From positions 62,001 to 126,000 of the forward strand of contig NZ_BASE01000054.1 of assembly GCF_000813125.1 (NCBI RefSeq): DNA of 64,000 nucleotides. The letters run 5' to 3'. The DNA comes from Mesobacillus selenatarsenatis SF-1 (GTDB lineage: Bacteria > Bacillota > Bacilli > Bacillales > Cytobacillaceae). Under the pieces are notes generated by a model, which saw only the letters and a list, made by a program, of their open reading frames with translations, was not told the origin of the DNA and did no database searches. Positions 1 through 6,683 of the stretch are shown here, piece after piece (positions within the stretch are counted from its first letter, which is position 1; the number at the start of each line of letters is the position of its first letter). Both the position numbers and the translations under genes were made by a program.

Positions 1-652
1 TGCCGCTTTCTTTGTAATTCCTGAAGGTATCCACATCGGCGAATGATTCTTCGGAGGAAGAACGGATTGTCACCTGCATATCAGTATCCATGATTCCCGG
101 GCTGAAGGCGATAACCTTACTGCTGCTTCCGCTGTTCTCAAGCTCAAGGCCGGCGGTCATCGTGAACATATTGACGGCGGCTTTCGTACTGCAATAAATG
201 CTCCAACCCTGGATTGGGCGCTCACCAGCACCGGAGGTTACATTTGCGATGATGACTCTGGTGCCGGTTTCTTTTGCTTTTTGTAAAAACAAATTACTGA
301 TCAGGATTGGCGCTGTCAGATTGACCTGGACATTCGTCTGGACTAAAGACGAATCAAGCTCACCGGTCATATCAATCGGCTCGATGACTCCGGCATTATT
401 GATGACATAGACGGCTTCCGCATTTTTAAAAACATCAGCTGCAATCGCAGTGAATACACTTTGGACCTGAACCTCGGAGCTAAGATCGCAGCTGTGATGG
501 ATATATCCGGCCCCGGCTTTTTCCGCAGCCTGCTTCAAACTGCTGTTTTCATTACGGGAAACAGAAATAACATGGATTCCTTCTGCCAGCATTTGCTGTG
601 CGGCAGATGCCCCAAGTCCCCTCGATGCACCTGTGATGATGGCGTATTTCAT
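1..652 (-). CDS. Short-chain dehydrogenase/reductase, 5' part (C-terminus outside the window)
   Basis: NAD(P)-dependent oxidoreductase of the classical SDR family. Reading leftwards from the ATG at 652 gives about 217 residues with no stop before the window edge. The N-terminus has the nucleotide-binding TGASRGLG motif at about residues 7-14, then NNAG, and the catalytic YCSTK (YxxxK) with a serine upstream. The start is preceded by AAGGAG at good spacing. The pattern resembles YueD, the benzil reductase-like SDRs of Bacillus, but the substrate cannot be read from the sequence. No partner gene is evident; the TPR-like gene upstream is 90 bp away on the same strand. Confidence 0.88.
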   Translation of the reverse strand, partial: MKYAIITGASRGLGASAAQQMLAEGIHVISVSRNENSSLKQAAEKAGAGYIHHSCDLSSEVQVQSVFTAIAADVFKNAEAVYVINNAGVIEPIDMTGELDSSLVQTNVQVNLTAPILISNLFLQKAKETGTRVIIANVTSGAGERPIQGWSIYCSTKAAVNMFTMTAGLELENSGSSSKVIAFSPGIMDTDMQVTIRSSSEESFADVDTFRNYKESG

Positions 653-742
653 TCCAGACACTCCTTTATGTAAGGCTTTTATGATCAACCTCCGGGTTCG
701 TAAAATAGCTTAATCTGGACTAGTAACAATTATTTTTCACAA

Positions 743-1213
743 TCAGACTGGAATCGCCCCGGTGCTGACTGATGTAATATTTTTCAAAAGCCAATTTTTA
801 TTGTCTTCCTGTTCCACTTTTTCAGCACATTTCAGTGCCAATGAAAGATATCGTTCCTGTTCGTCGGAATTTCCGGCAGCATGATAGGCACGCGCCAATG
901 CTTCATAAGCGAATGCGAGGTCAAAATCACCAAGCTGATGCTCAGTGCAAAGGCTTAATGATTTCCTGGCGTGATGGAGAGCAGCCTCGCTTCTTTCAAG
1001 TATCGCATAGACTCTTGAAATCTGCCATTCACCTCGGGCAAAGTTCAGCGGAGTGCCGACAACACTCCAATGGTAGCGAGAGGCATTAGCCGCATAGAGC
1101 ATCATATCATCGTCATTTTCCGTCCGGTCAGTTTTCTCAATCAAATCCCAGGTCAGGTTGAACAAGTCCATTGCCATTTGCTTATGTGTCGTAAAATCCA
1201 TAGTGATTTCCAT
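743..1213 (-). CDS. Hypothetical TPR-like protein, 156 aa
   Basis: I do not recognise a named family. The protein is helical and soluble. Residues about 40-140 have alternating A/L/Y spacing typical of tetratricopeptide repeats, for example a segment around LAFAYEALARAYHAAGN followed by a YLSLALKCAEK helix. No signal peptide or membrane segment is visible. The start at 1213 has AAAGGAGA at good spacing; an internal ATG four codons later is possible. TPR proteins usually mediate protein contacts, so a scaffold or regulatory role is only an inference. Confidence 0.72.
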   Translation of the reverse strand: MEITMDFTTHKQMAMDLFNLTWDLIEKTDRTENDDDMMLYAANASRYHWSVVGTPLNFARGEWQISRVYAILERSEAALHHARKSLSLCTEHQLGDFDLAFAYEALARAYHAAGNSDEQERYLSLALKCAEKVEQEDNKNWLLKNITSVSTGAIPV

Positions 1214-1287
1214 CCGAGAGGTCTCCTTTGAAAACTTTTTATATAATAATATATTTCACAAATTTTGGAGGAACCCTTTTTTTGGTT

Positions 1288-1318
1288 AAAAGAAAAGCAT
1301 GGCGTGTCGGCCATGCTT
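1288..1318 (-). terminator. Rho-independent terminator after tupC
   Basis: Nine-base stem AAGCATGGC / GCCATGCTT (1295-1303 with 1310-1318) followed on the minus strand by a T-rich tract. It sits just past the tupC stop codon and ends the tungstate operon. Confidence 0.8.
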
Positions 1319-1326
1319 GCAGCAAA

Positions 1327-2049
1327 TCAATTTAATAGGCTCTGCCAATCGTTGATGAACCCGGAGGTGGAAGAATTGGGGGATGCCAAAACTTCTTCTG
1401 TGGGACCGGTCTGCTTTAGATCCCCATCCATCAGGATTGCCAGCGTATCTGCGAGGAACTTCAATTCCATAAGATCGTGGCTGACAAAAACAGTCGTCGT
1501 GTTTGTCTGCTGGATGATGGACTTGATATCCTTCAATAACTGGACTTTGGTGGGGAAGTCAAGGGCTGAGAATGGTTCGTCCAGAAACAGAACTTCCGGC
1601 TCAAGTACCATTGCCCTTGCCAAATTGACTCGCTGTGCTTCTCCACCAGAGAGGTTTGCTCCATGTTTTTTCGCAAGAGAGCTGATTTGGAATTTTTCCA
1701 GCCAGTAGGCGACCTTTTGTTTCACTTCTTGTCGGGGCAGCTTGCGAAGCTTTAAGCCGACCGCGACGTTTTGGAAGACTGTTGTATCAAGGAGAAGCGG
1801 CTGCTGCATCGCGACAGCGAATCTTCTGCGCATATCCAGCGTCAAGTCATTCGTAATATCCTTACCTTTAAGAAAAATCGTACCCTGTGAGGGCTTTTCC
1901 AGCAGAGCCAGCGCCTTGATGAACGTACTTTTTCCAGCACCGTTCGGGCCCATGATCCCGAGCACTTCACCCTCTTGAAGCTCAAAGTGGGGGATGGAAA
2001 GAAGAACTTTTTTACCGGCTCTCACTTCTAGATTTTTTGCAGTGATCAT
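1327..2049 (-). CDS. tupC: Tungstate ABC transporter ATP-binding protein TupC
   Basis: ATPase of a tungstate importer; hydrolyses ATP on the cytoplasmic face of TupB. The 240-residue sequence has Walker A GPNGAGKST near residue 35, the signature LSGGEAQRV, Walker B VLFLDEPFSALD and the switch region VFVSHD. It overlaps the upstream permease by 4 bp, indicating translational coupling, and is last in a regulator-tupA-tupB-tupC order. Specificity comes from its neighbours; alone it would be a generic oxyanion or metal ABC ATPase. Molybdate is an alternative substrate for the system. Confidence 0.9.
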   Translation of the reverse strand: MITAKNLEVRAGKKVLLSIPHFELQEGEVLGIMGPNGAGKSTFIKALALLEKPSQGTIFLKGKDITNDLTLDMRRRFAVAMQQPLLLDTTVFQNVAVGLKLRKLPRQEVKQKVAYWLEKFQISSLAKKHGANLSGGEAQRVNLARAMVLEPEVLFLDEPFSALDFPTKVQLLKDIKSIIQQTNTTTVFVSHDLMELKFLADTLAILMDGDLKQTGPTEEVLASPNSSTSGFINDWQSLLN

Positions 2050-2744
2050 AGGCTCCGCTTCCTTTGCTGTAAGTAAGTTAAGCTGAATGTAATGATGAAT
2101 GCCAGCGTCATCAGGATGAACGAAAGCGCTAGGGCGATGTCAAAGTTACCTTTCGAAACCTCCATCACAATCGAGGTCGTCAAAATCCGGGTTTCGCCGC
2201 TGATATTGCCGCCGACCATCATTGCGGCACCGACCTCGGCAATAACCCGTCCGAACCCTGCGATGATGGCTGCAAGGATGGCAAGCTTTACCTCTTTCGT
2301 CAATATCCAGTACAGCTGCAGTTTTGTGGCGCCAAGTGCCTTCACCTGAAGGATCAATTTAGGGTTGATCTGCTGAAATGCTGTGCTTGTAAGCGCGGTA
2401 ACAATCGGCAGCGACACTAAAATCTGTGCCATGATGATGGCTGTTGGCGTATAAAGCCAGGCTAAATCGCCAAGCGGTCCTGACCGCCAGAGGAATAGAG
2501 TGATCCAAAGGCCGGCGACCACCGGAGGAAGGCCCATGCCAATGTTAATGATGGCGAGTATGAACTTCCTTCCCGGAAAGCGGGCAAGTCCAAGAAACAT
2601 GCCGACCGGGATGCCGATCAATGTGCTGATCAAGACAGCAGTGATCGACACCTTTAGAGTCAGCAGGGTGATCTCGAGAATCTCCGGGTCACCAGAGAGA
2701 ATCATTTCTATGGCTTTTTTTAATCCTTCTAGTAAAAGTTCCAT
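2046..2744 (-). CDS. tupB: Tungstate ABC transporter permease TupB
   Basis: Inner-membrane channel subunit of the tungstate importer, about 232 residues with five to six hydrophobic segments. The binding-protein-dependent permease EAA-type loop (about residues 130-160, ALGATKLQLYWILTKEV) contacts the ATPase. The fold matches the CysT/ModB-like permeases used by Tup systems. A TTG two codons upstream (2750) is also possible, but the ATG at 2744 is preferred; the ribosome site upstream is weak. The stop overlaps the start of tupC by 4 bp. Confidence 0.88.
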   Translation of the reverse strand: MELLLEGLKKAIEMILSGDPEILEITLLTLKVSITAVLISTLIGIPVGMFLGLARFPGRKFILAIINIGMGLPPVVAGLWITLFLWRSGPLGDLAWLYTPTAIIMAQILVSLPIVTALTSTAFQQINPKLILQVKALGATKLQLYWILTKEVKLAILAAIIAGFGRVIAEVGAAMMVGGNISGETRILTTSIVMEVSKGNFDIALALSFILMTLAFIITFSLTYLQQRKRSL

Positions 2745-2802
2745 ATGCAATCAGGCTTTCTTTTTAAAATTTTGCGCATGGTAAAATTATACACCACTTA
2801 GA

Positions 2803-3651
2803 TTATTCGAATAGAAAGAAAAGAGGCTCGCCGTATTCGTCTACACCGAATTCCTTGATCAACTTCTTTGTGTCTTCTGCAATCATGAATTCTACAAATG
2901 CTCTTGCACCCTCTGCATTCACTTTTTCATGCTCATCGTTGTTGACCTGCATGACGTGGTAAATGTTCAGCAGACTTTCGTCACCTTCTACTAAAATTTC
3001 AGTTTCAGGCATATTTTTCTTCTGCGCAAGGAAAGTAGCACGATCCGTCAAAGTATAGCCTTTTTTCTCTGCTGCAATCTGGAGTGTCGCCCCCATGCCT
3101 TGTCCAGCCTCCATATAAGCTTCTCCAAGAGCTTTCGGGTCAAGGGACGATTTCTTCCATAGTTCAAGTTCCTTTTTATGAGTACCGGAATCATCGCCGC
3201 GAGAAACAAAAGCATTTTTGGAATCGGTGATTTTCTTCAATGCCTCTGGAACTGATAACCCTTTTACTTCAGCCGGATCTTCTGCAGGGCCGACCAGGAT
3301 GAAATCATTGAACATGACCTTCTGGCGGTTGATCGCATCGCCGCTTTTTACTAATTCCTCCTCTGCTGCAGGTGCGTGGACAAGCAGGACATCCGCTTCG
3401 CCGCGCGTACCCATTTCAAGTGCCTGGCCTGTCCCTACAGCAATGATTTTAAGGTTATAATTATGCTTCCCCTCAAATTCAGGACGAAGGACATCGAGCA
3501 ATCCGCTGTCCTGGGTGCTCGTTGTCGTCGCGAGGATCAGGTCCGTTTTTCCTTCTTTTACGGAAGTTTCCTTAGTAGATGAATCGGAACAACTGGAAAC
3601 GATAGCAAGCATGAGTACAATCATAAAAGAAAGAAGTGGTTTGAGTTTCAT
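2803..3651 (-). CDS. tupA: Tungstate-binding lipoprotein TupA
   Basis: Extracellular substrate-binding protein, 282 residues, anchored as a lipoprotein. A hydrophobic N-terminus ends in a lipobox-like AIVSSC at about residue 21, followed by a Ser/Lys-rich linker. The mature domain begins with the TTTSTQDSG block characteristic of TupA-type tungstate binders, with later GTGQALEMGTRGEADVLL and SRGDDSGTH segments that line the oxyanion site in this family. The regulator stop lies 4 bp upstream, so the genes are co-transcribed. Tungstate rather than molybdate is inferred from the TTTS motif. Confidence 0.9.
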   Translation of the reverse strand: MKLKPLLSFMIVLMLAIVSSCSDSSTKETSVKEGKTDLILATTTSTQDSGLLDVLRPEFEGKHNYNLKIIAVGTGQALEMGTRGEADVLLVHAPAAEEELVKSGDAINRQKVMFNDFILVGPAEDPAEVKGLSVPEALKKITDSKNAFVSRGDDSGTHKKELELWKKSSLDPKALGEAYMEAGQGMGATLQIAAEKKGYTLTDRATFLAQKKNMPETEILVEGDESLLNIYHVMQVNNDEHEKVNAEGARAFVEFMIAEDTKKLIKEFGVDEYGEPLFFLFE

Positions 3652-3654
3652 GTT

Positions 3655-4569
3655 CTATGCCTCCGTTAAGTGGTTTCCATAAATGATTTTTCCGAAATCT
3701 TCAGCATCATAGCCATCGAGGTCTGCGATGCTTTCTTTAAAATTGGTGAGCTGAATCAGGTCGAGCAAGTGCTGCAGTGCTCCTTTATTTTCAGGAGTCC
3801 AGCGGAACACGAGATCAAACTGTTCTTTTGTCAGCGGGATGAAATCCAATCCGAGCTGGCTCGCCGCGCATCTGATTCCAAAAGCGGCATCTGCTGATCC
3901 TCTGCTGATATGTGCTGCGGCACCCAGGTGAGTCCATTCCTCAGTTGCATAGCCTTTTACAGCTGCAGGCTCAAGTTTTGCATTGGCAAGAAAGTAATCG
4001 AGCAGGAAACGGGTTCCGGCTCCTTTTTGGCGATTGATGAAGGTGATATCGCTCCTTGCCAGGTCTTTGACCCCGGTAATATTCTTTGGATTTCCTTTAG
4101 CCACGATCAAGCCCTGTTCCCTTGATGCGAATCTCATTACCGTTATAGGCTCATGGACAAACAATTGGCGGATGAAGGGAAGATTGTATTGCTGTGATGC
4201 CGGATCCAGCAAATGAATTGCGGCGATGTCAGCGCTGCCACGATAAATCATCATCAACCCTTCCAGGCTTCCGATGTAGGAGGGGGTGATCGAAAGTCCC
4301 GTTCCCTCTGATGCTATGTACTTAACAAGCTGCTCAACAAGGAAATCATGGCTGCCCGCCAGCTGCAAGGTATTCAGTTCCTTTGATTCCTTGGCTCTGG
4401 CTGGATTTGCGGACATACTGGCTTTATATCTTTCAAACTCACTTTCTTCTATTCGCATTTTATTGCCCACTTTAAAGGCAGACAGATCCCCACGTTTGAT
4501 TATTTCATAGACGGTATGCTTTGATATTTTCAGCATGGCAGCAATTTCGTCAGGAGTATAAATTTGCAA
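3655..4569 (-). CDS. Excisionase-type HTH regulator with a periplasmic-binding-like sensor domain
   Basis: Probable oxyanion-responsive transcription regulator of 304 residues, first gene of the tup operon. Residues 1-55 form an excisionase/MerR-like helix-turn-helix (YTPDEIAAMLKISKHTVYE). From about residue 75 the protein is a PBP-like domain of the kind found fused to HTH modules next to molybdate and tungstate transporters, with segments such as RQKGAGTRFLLDYF resembling the ligand site of TupA/ModA. No signal peptide is present, so the sensor is cytoplasmic. Autoregulation through the phased repeats upstream is an inference. RBS: GGAGGGAATC-type site before the ATG. Confidence 0.85.
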   Translation of the reverse strand: MQIYTPDEIAAMLKISKHTVYEIIKRGDLSAFKVGNKMRIEESEFERYKASMSANPARAKESKELNTLQLAGSHDFLVEQLVKYIASEGTGLSITPSYIGSLEGLMMIYRGSADIAAIHLLDPASQQYNLPFIRQLFVHEPITVMRFASREQGLIVAKGNPKNITGVKDLARSDITFINRQKGAGTRFLLDYFLANAKLEPAAVKGYATEEWTHLGAAAHISRGSADAAFGIRCAASQLGLDFIPLTKEQFDLVFRWTPENKGALQHLLDLIQLTNFKESIADLDGYDAEDFGKIIYGNHLTEA

Positions 4570-4628
4570 AGAGATTCCCTCCTTTTCTTCCTAAACTAAA
4601 TATAATAAAATATTTGATAGATAGGTAT

Positions 4629-4670
4629 AGTTTTCGTTAAGTTTTGTTATGTTTTGTTTAGTTTTATTGT
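4629..4670. promoter_or_regulatory. Four phased GTTTT repeats, candidate operator of the tup regulator
   Basis: Four copies of a GTTTTNGTTA-like word begin at 4630, 4641, 4651 and 4661, so each falls on the same face of the DNA. They lie 60-100 bp upstream of the regulator start, in the divergent region shared with the HesB-like gene. Binding by the adjacent HTH regulator is an inference. Confidence 0.4.
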
Positions 4671-4837
4671 GAGATTATCGAAAAATGTTCACAATTCAGG
4701 TAGGGAATTGCCAATACAGTGCCGGTTACTTCCAAATATAACCTTCACAAAATACTCCGGGCAGTATTATGTATTTCTTGTAGATACCATGGTAAACTAA
4801 GCATTAGACAGAATTGATGTAGAAAGGAACAGGGAGA

Positions 4838-5113
4838 ATGCAAATTTCAGATAAAGCGCGCGACATTTTAAAAGAAATCCTCGCTGAGCGCAACGCAGCA
4901 GGTATCCGCGTCTACTTCGGCGGCTTTGGCTGAGGAGGCCCGCAGATTGGCCTGGCTCTGGAGGAGCCGGAAGAAGATGATCATGTAACAGTAATCAATG
5001 AAATCCAAGTCGCAATTGAATCCAATATCGTCGACTATACTGAAGGTATGGCGCTTGAATATGACGAGTATCGCGAAGGTCTGGTCCTGATGGGCGGAGA
5101 CGGCGGCTGCTGA
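4838..5113 (+). CDS. HesB/IscA-like selenoprotein, in-frame TGA read as selenocysteine
   Basis: Small iron-sulfur-assembly-type protein of 91 residues if the TGA at 4931-4933 (codon 32) is decoded as Sec. Without recoding the frame ends at 31 codons. The flanking residues FGGFG-U-GGPQIGLAL match the HesB domain site where a cysteine normally lies, and the frame stays open and family-like to codon 91, ending in GGDGGC. NCBIfam TIGR01911 describes HesB-like (seleno)proteins with Sec at exactly this place. The ATG has AAAGGAACAGGGAG upstream. A SECIS-like hairpin lies 18 nt after the TGA. The stop is TGA followed at once by TAA. The gene diverges from the tungstate operon and has its own terminator. 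selA, selB, selC and selD are not in the window, so decoding depends on genes elsewhere. The alternative is a nonsense mutation. Confidence 0.85.
4952..4970 (+). promoter_or_regulatory. Bacterial SECIS-like hairpin for the HesB-like selenoprotein
   Basis: Seven-pair stem CUGGCUC / GAGCCGG (one U-G pair) closed by a 5-nt loop UGGAG. The stem starts 18 nt after the UGA. A short stem with a guanosine in the first two loop positions at this distance agrees with the published bacterial SECIS consensus. It lies inside the coding sequence, as bacterial SECIS elements do. Confidence 0.65.
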
Positions 5114-5161
5114 TAAAAATAGCGAAAACACGAAACACGTTGAAGCTGCTGATAAATGAAG

Positions 5162-5197
5162 AAATGCACACCATTTTGAGGATGGTGTGCATTTTTC
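5162..5197 (+). terminator. Terminator of the HesB-like gene
   Basis: Perfect 13-bp stem, 5162-5174 with 5182-5194, with a 7-nt loop and a short T run. A second perfect 11-bp inverted repeat (5205-5215 with 5227-5237) follows directly. Confidence 0.85.
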
Positions 5198-5236
5198 GGT
5201 TCAAGAACTGGAAAAAACATGTCGGATTTTCCAGTT

Positions 5237-5348
5237 CGCGAATAAATCTTAATTATCGCCAATAAAGTTGTGAAAATCGCCAATAAAACGAAATTATCGC
5301 CAATAAAATTGTGAACTCCGCCAATAAAATCAAATTATCGCCAATAAA
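5237..5348. repeat. Tandem array of a CGCCAATAAA word, period 20-21 bp
   Basis: CGCCAATAAA (first copy CGCGAATAAA) begins at 5237, 5257, 5278, 5298, 5319 and 5339, giving alternating steps of 20 and 21 bp and two alternating spacer types. The array fills the gap between the HesB-like gene and the convergent uppP gene. No ORF of its own is convincing. Confidence 0.85.
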
Positions 5349-5353
5349 CCTTT

Positions 5354-6136
5354 TTAGAACTGCCCAGTAAACTGAAAATACAAAACAACAAGCCCCATTA
5401 TCCACACATAAATCGCAAAAGGCTTCAAAGAATGATTTTTCAGGTAGCCAATCATCCATTTTACGGCGATATAACCAAAAATCGCTGCTGAAATGATCCC
5501 AATCAACAACGCCTGAATCGAAATCGTCTCACTTCCGCCGCTGAAAAGGTCTTTGCCCTGTAGGACGATTGCTCCAAGAATCGCTGGTGTCGACAGCAGG
5601 AAGGAGAAGTATGCCGCAGTCTCGCGGTCTAGCTTACGCCAAAGCGCCGCGACAATCGTCAAACCGGATCGGGAAATCGCCGGAAAAATCGCCGCCGCCT
5701 GGAAGCTGCCAATCACCAGTGCATCTGTATAACTGATATCATCCATTTTTTTGCGGCCATTCTTGATAGAGTCGGCAAACCACATCAATGTCCCAGTAAT
5801 CAGAAATTCCCAGCCAATCGTCACGCCAGTTTTGGAGATCTCATCAAAGTAATCCTCAAACAGCAATCCGACAACGACAGCCGGCAGCGTACCGACAACA
5901 AGGAGGAAGGTGAGCTTCCCAAACGGATTTTTCAAAATCTTGATGAATTCATATCTATAAAACACAAACACCGCCAGCAACGTACCCACGTGAAGCATCG
6001 TGTCGAGCAGCAGGCCGGCCTCTTCCAGACCGAATAAATTCCTGCCTAGATAAAGGTGTCCGGTACTGCTGATCGGCAAAAACTCAGTCAGACCCTGAAT
6101 AATTCCAAGAAAGAAAGCTTCAATTTTTGATAGCAT
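5354..6136 (-). CDS. uppP: Undecaprenyl-diphosphatase UppP (BacA)
   Basis: Integral membrane enzyme that dephosphorylates undecaprenyl diphosphate to recycle the lipid carrier for peptidoglycan and teichoic acid synthesis; its activity gives bacitracin tolerance. The 260-residue protein has the family motifs FLPISSTGHLYLG near the N-terminus and PAISRSGLTI in mid-sequence, with about seven to eight hydrophobic segments. I chose the ATG at 6136 (MLSKIEAFFLG), the conserved start of the family, over an upstream TTG at 6157. The stop lies 6 bp from the 20-21 bp repeat array. Confidence 0.95.
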   Translation of the reverse strand: MLSKIEAFFLGIIQGLTEFLPISSTGHLYLGRNLFGLEEAGLLLDTMLHVGTLLAVFVFYRYEFIKILKNPFGKLTFLLVVGTLPAVVVGLLFEDYFDEISKTGVTIGWEFLITGTLMWFADSIKNGRKKMDDISYTDALVIGSFQAAAIFPAISRSGLTIVAALWRKLDRETAAYFSFLLSTPAILGAIVLQGKDLFSGGSETISIQALLIGIISAAIFGYIAVKWMIGYLKNHSLKPFAIYVWIMGLVVLYFQFTGQF

Positions 6137-6226
6137 ACAGAATCCCCACTTTTTCAAAGACTTTGTCCCTTACAAAGCTATGAAACATGTCCCAACTCTA
6201 TGCACGTAAAATTTACAGCGGTCACG

Positions 6227-6426
6227 ATGACGGACACAAATCCGGAAAAATCAGGGGAACTGTCAGTCATCAAAGTCATGACGGACACAAACTCCGAAAA
6301 AATCAGAAAAACTGTCCGTCATCAGTGTTATGACGGACATAAATCCGGGAAAAAATAGAAAAACTGTCCGTCATGAGGGTTATGACGCCCACAAATCCAC
6401 GACAAATCAGAATACCTGTCCGTCAT
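6227..6426. repeat. Four-unit array of 44-45 bp palindromic-ended repeats, period 51-52 bp
   Basis: Units start at 6227, 6278, 6330 and 6382. Each begins ATGACGGACA and ends with its reverse complement TGTCCGTCAT (one substitution in unit 1; the left arm of unit 4 is altered), with a 24-25 nt interior and a 7-nt linker. It lies between the divergent starts of uppP and rodA. The rest of 6137-6683 shows no gene. Confidence 0.88.
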
Positions 6427-6683
6427 TCTATTTCCTTTATAAAATAAATCAGCCCAACAATCAAAAAGTAAGCTACATCCATTTACCTGCGTCAAATTGC
6501 CTGAATAAAAATATTCTGATATGTAATAATAACCATTTCATAGTCAGAAGTTGTGATTTATTGTCGAAAAAAATATAATGAAGTATTGAACAGTTCTTCA
6601 ATTAAGGCTCGATTCTATGCCTTATAAAATAGCTTCCTTAGTTCTCAGTTGGAAATTGCCTTCATTTTAAAAGGGGAATAAAA

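Noticed and set aside
4838-5113. HesB-like gene as a pseudogene with a nonsense mutation
   Set aside because: The TGA sits exactly at the family's Cys/Sec position, the rest of the frame is intact, and a SECIS-like hairpin follows. Selenocysteine explains this better, although the sel genes lie outside the window.
5111-5113. Second selenocysteine at the end of the HesB-like protein
   Set aside because: Not accepted as the main reading because no SECIS-like hairpin lies at the needed distance and TAA follows directly; kept only as a low-interest observation.
4868-5131. Leftward ORFs across the HesB-like gene
   Set aside because: They are antisense to a family-like coding frame, lack ribosome sites, and have no recognisable pattern.
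6330-6578. 82-codon ORF starting inside the uppP-rodA repeat array
   Set aside because: It begins at the ATG of a repeat arm, has no ribosome site and no conserved pattern.
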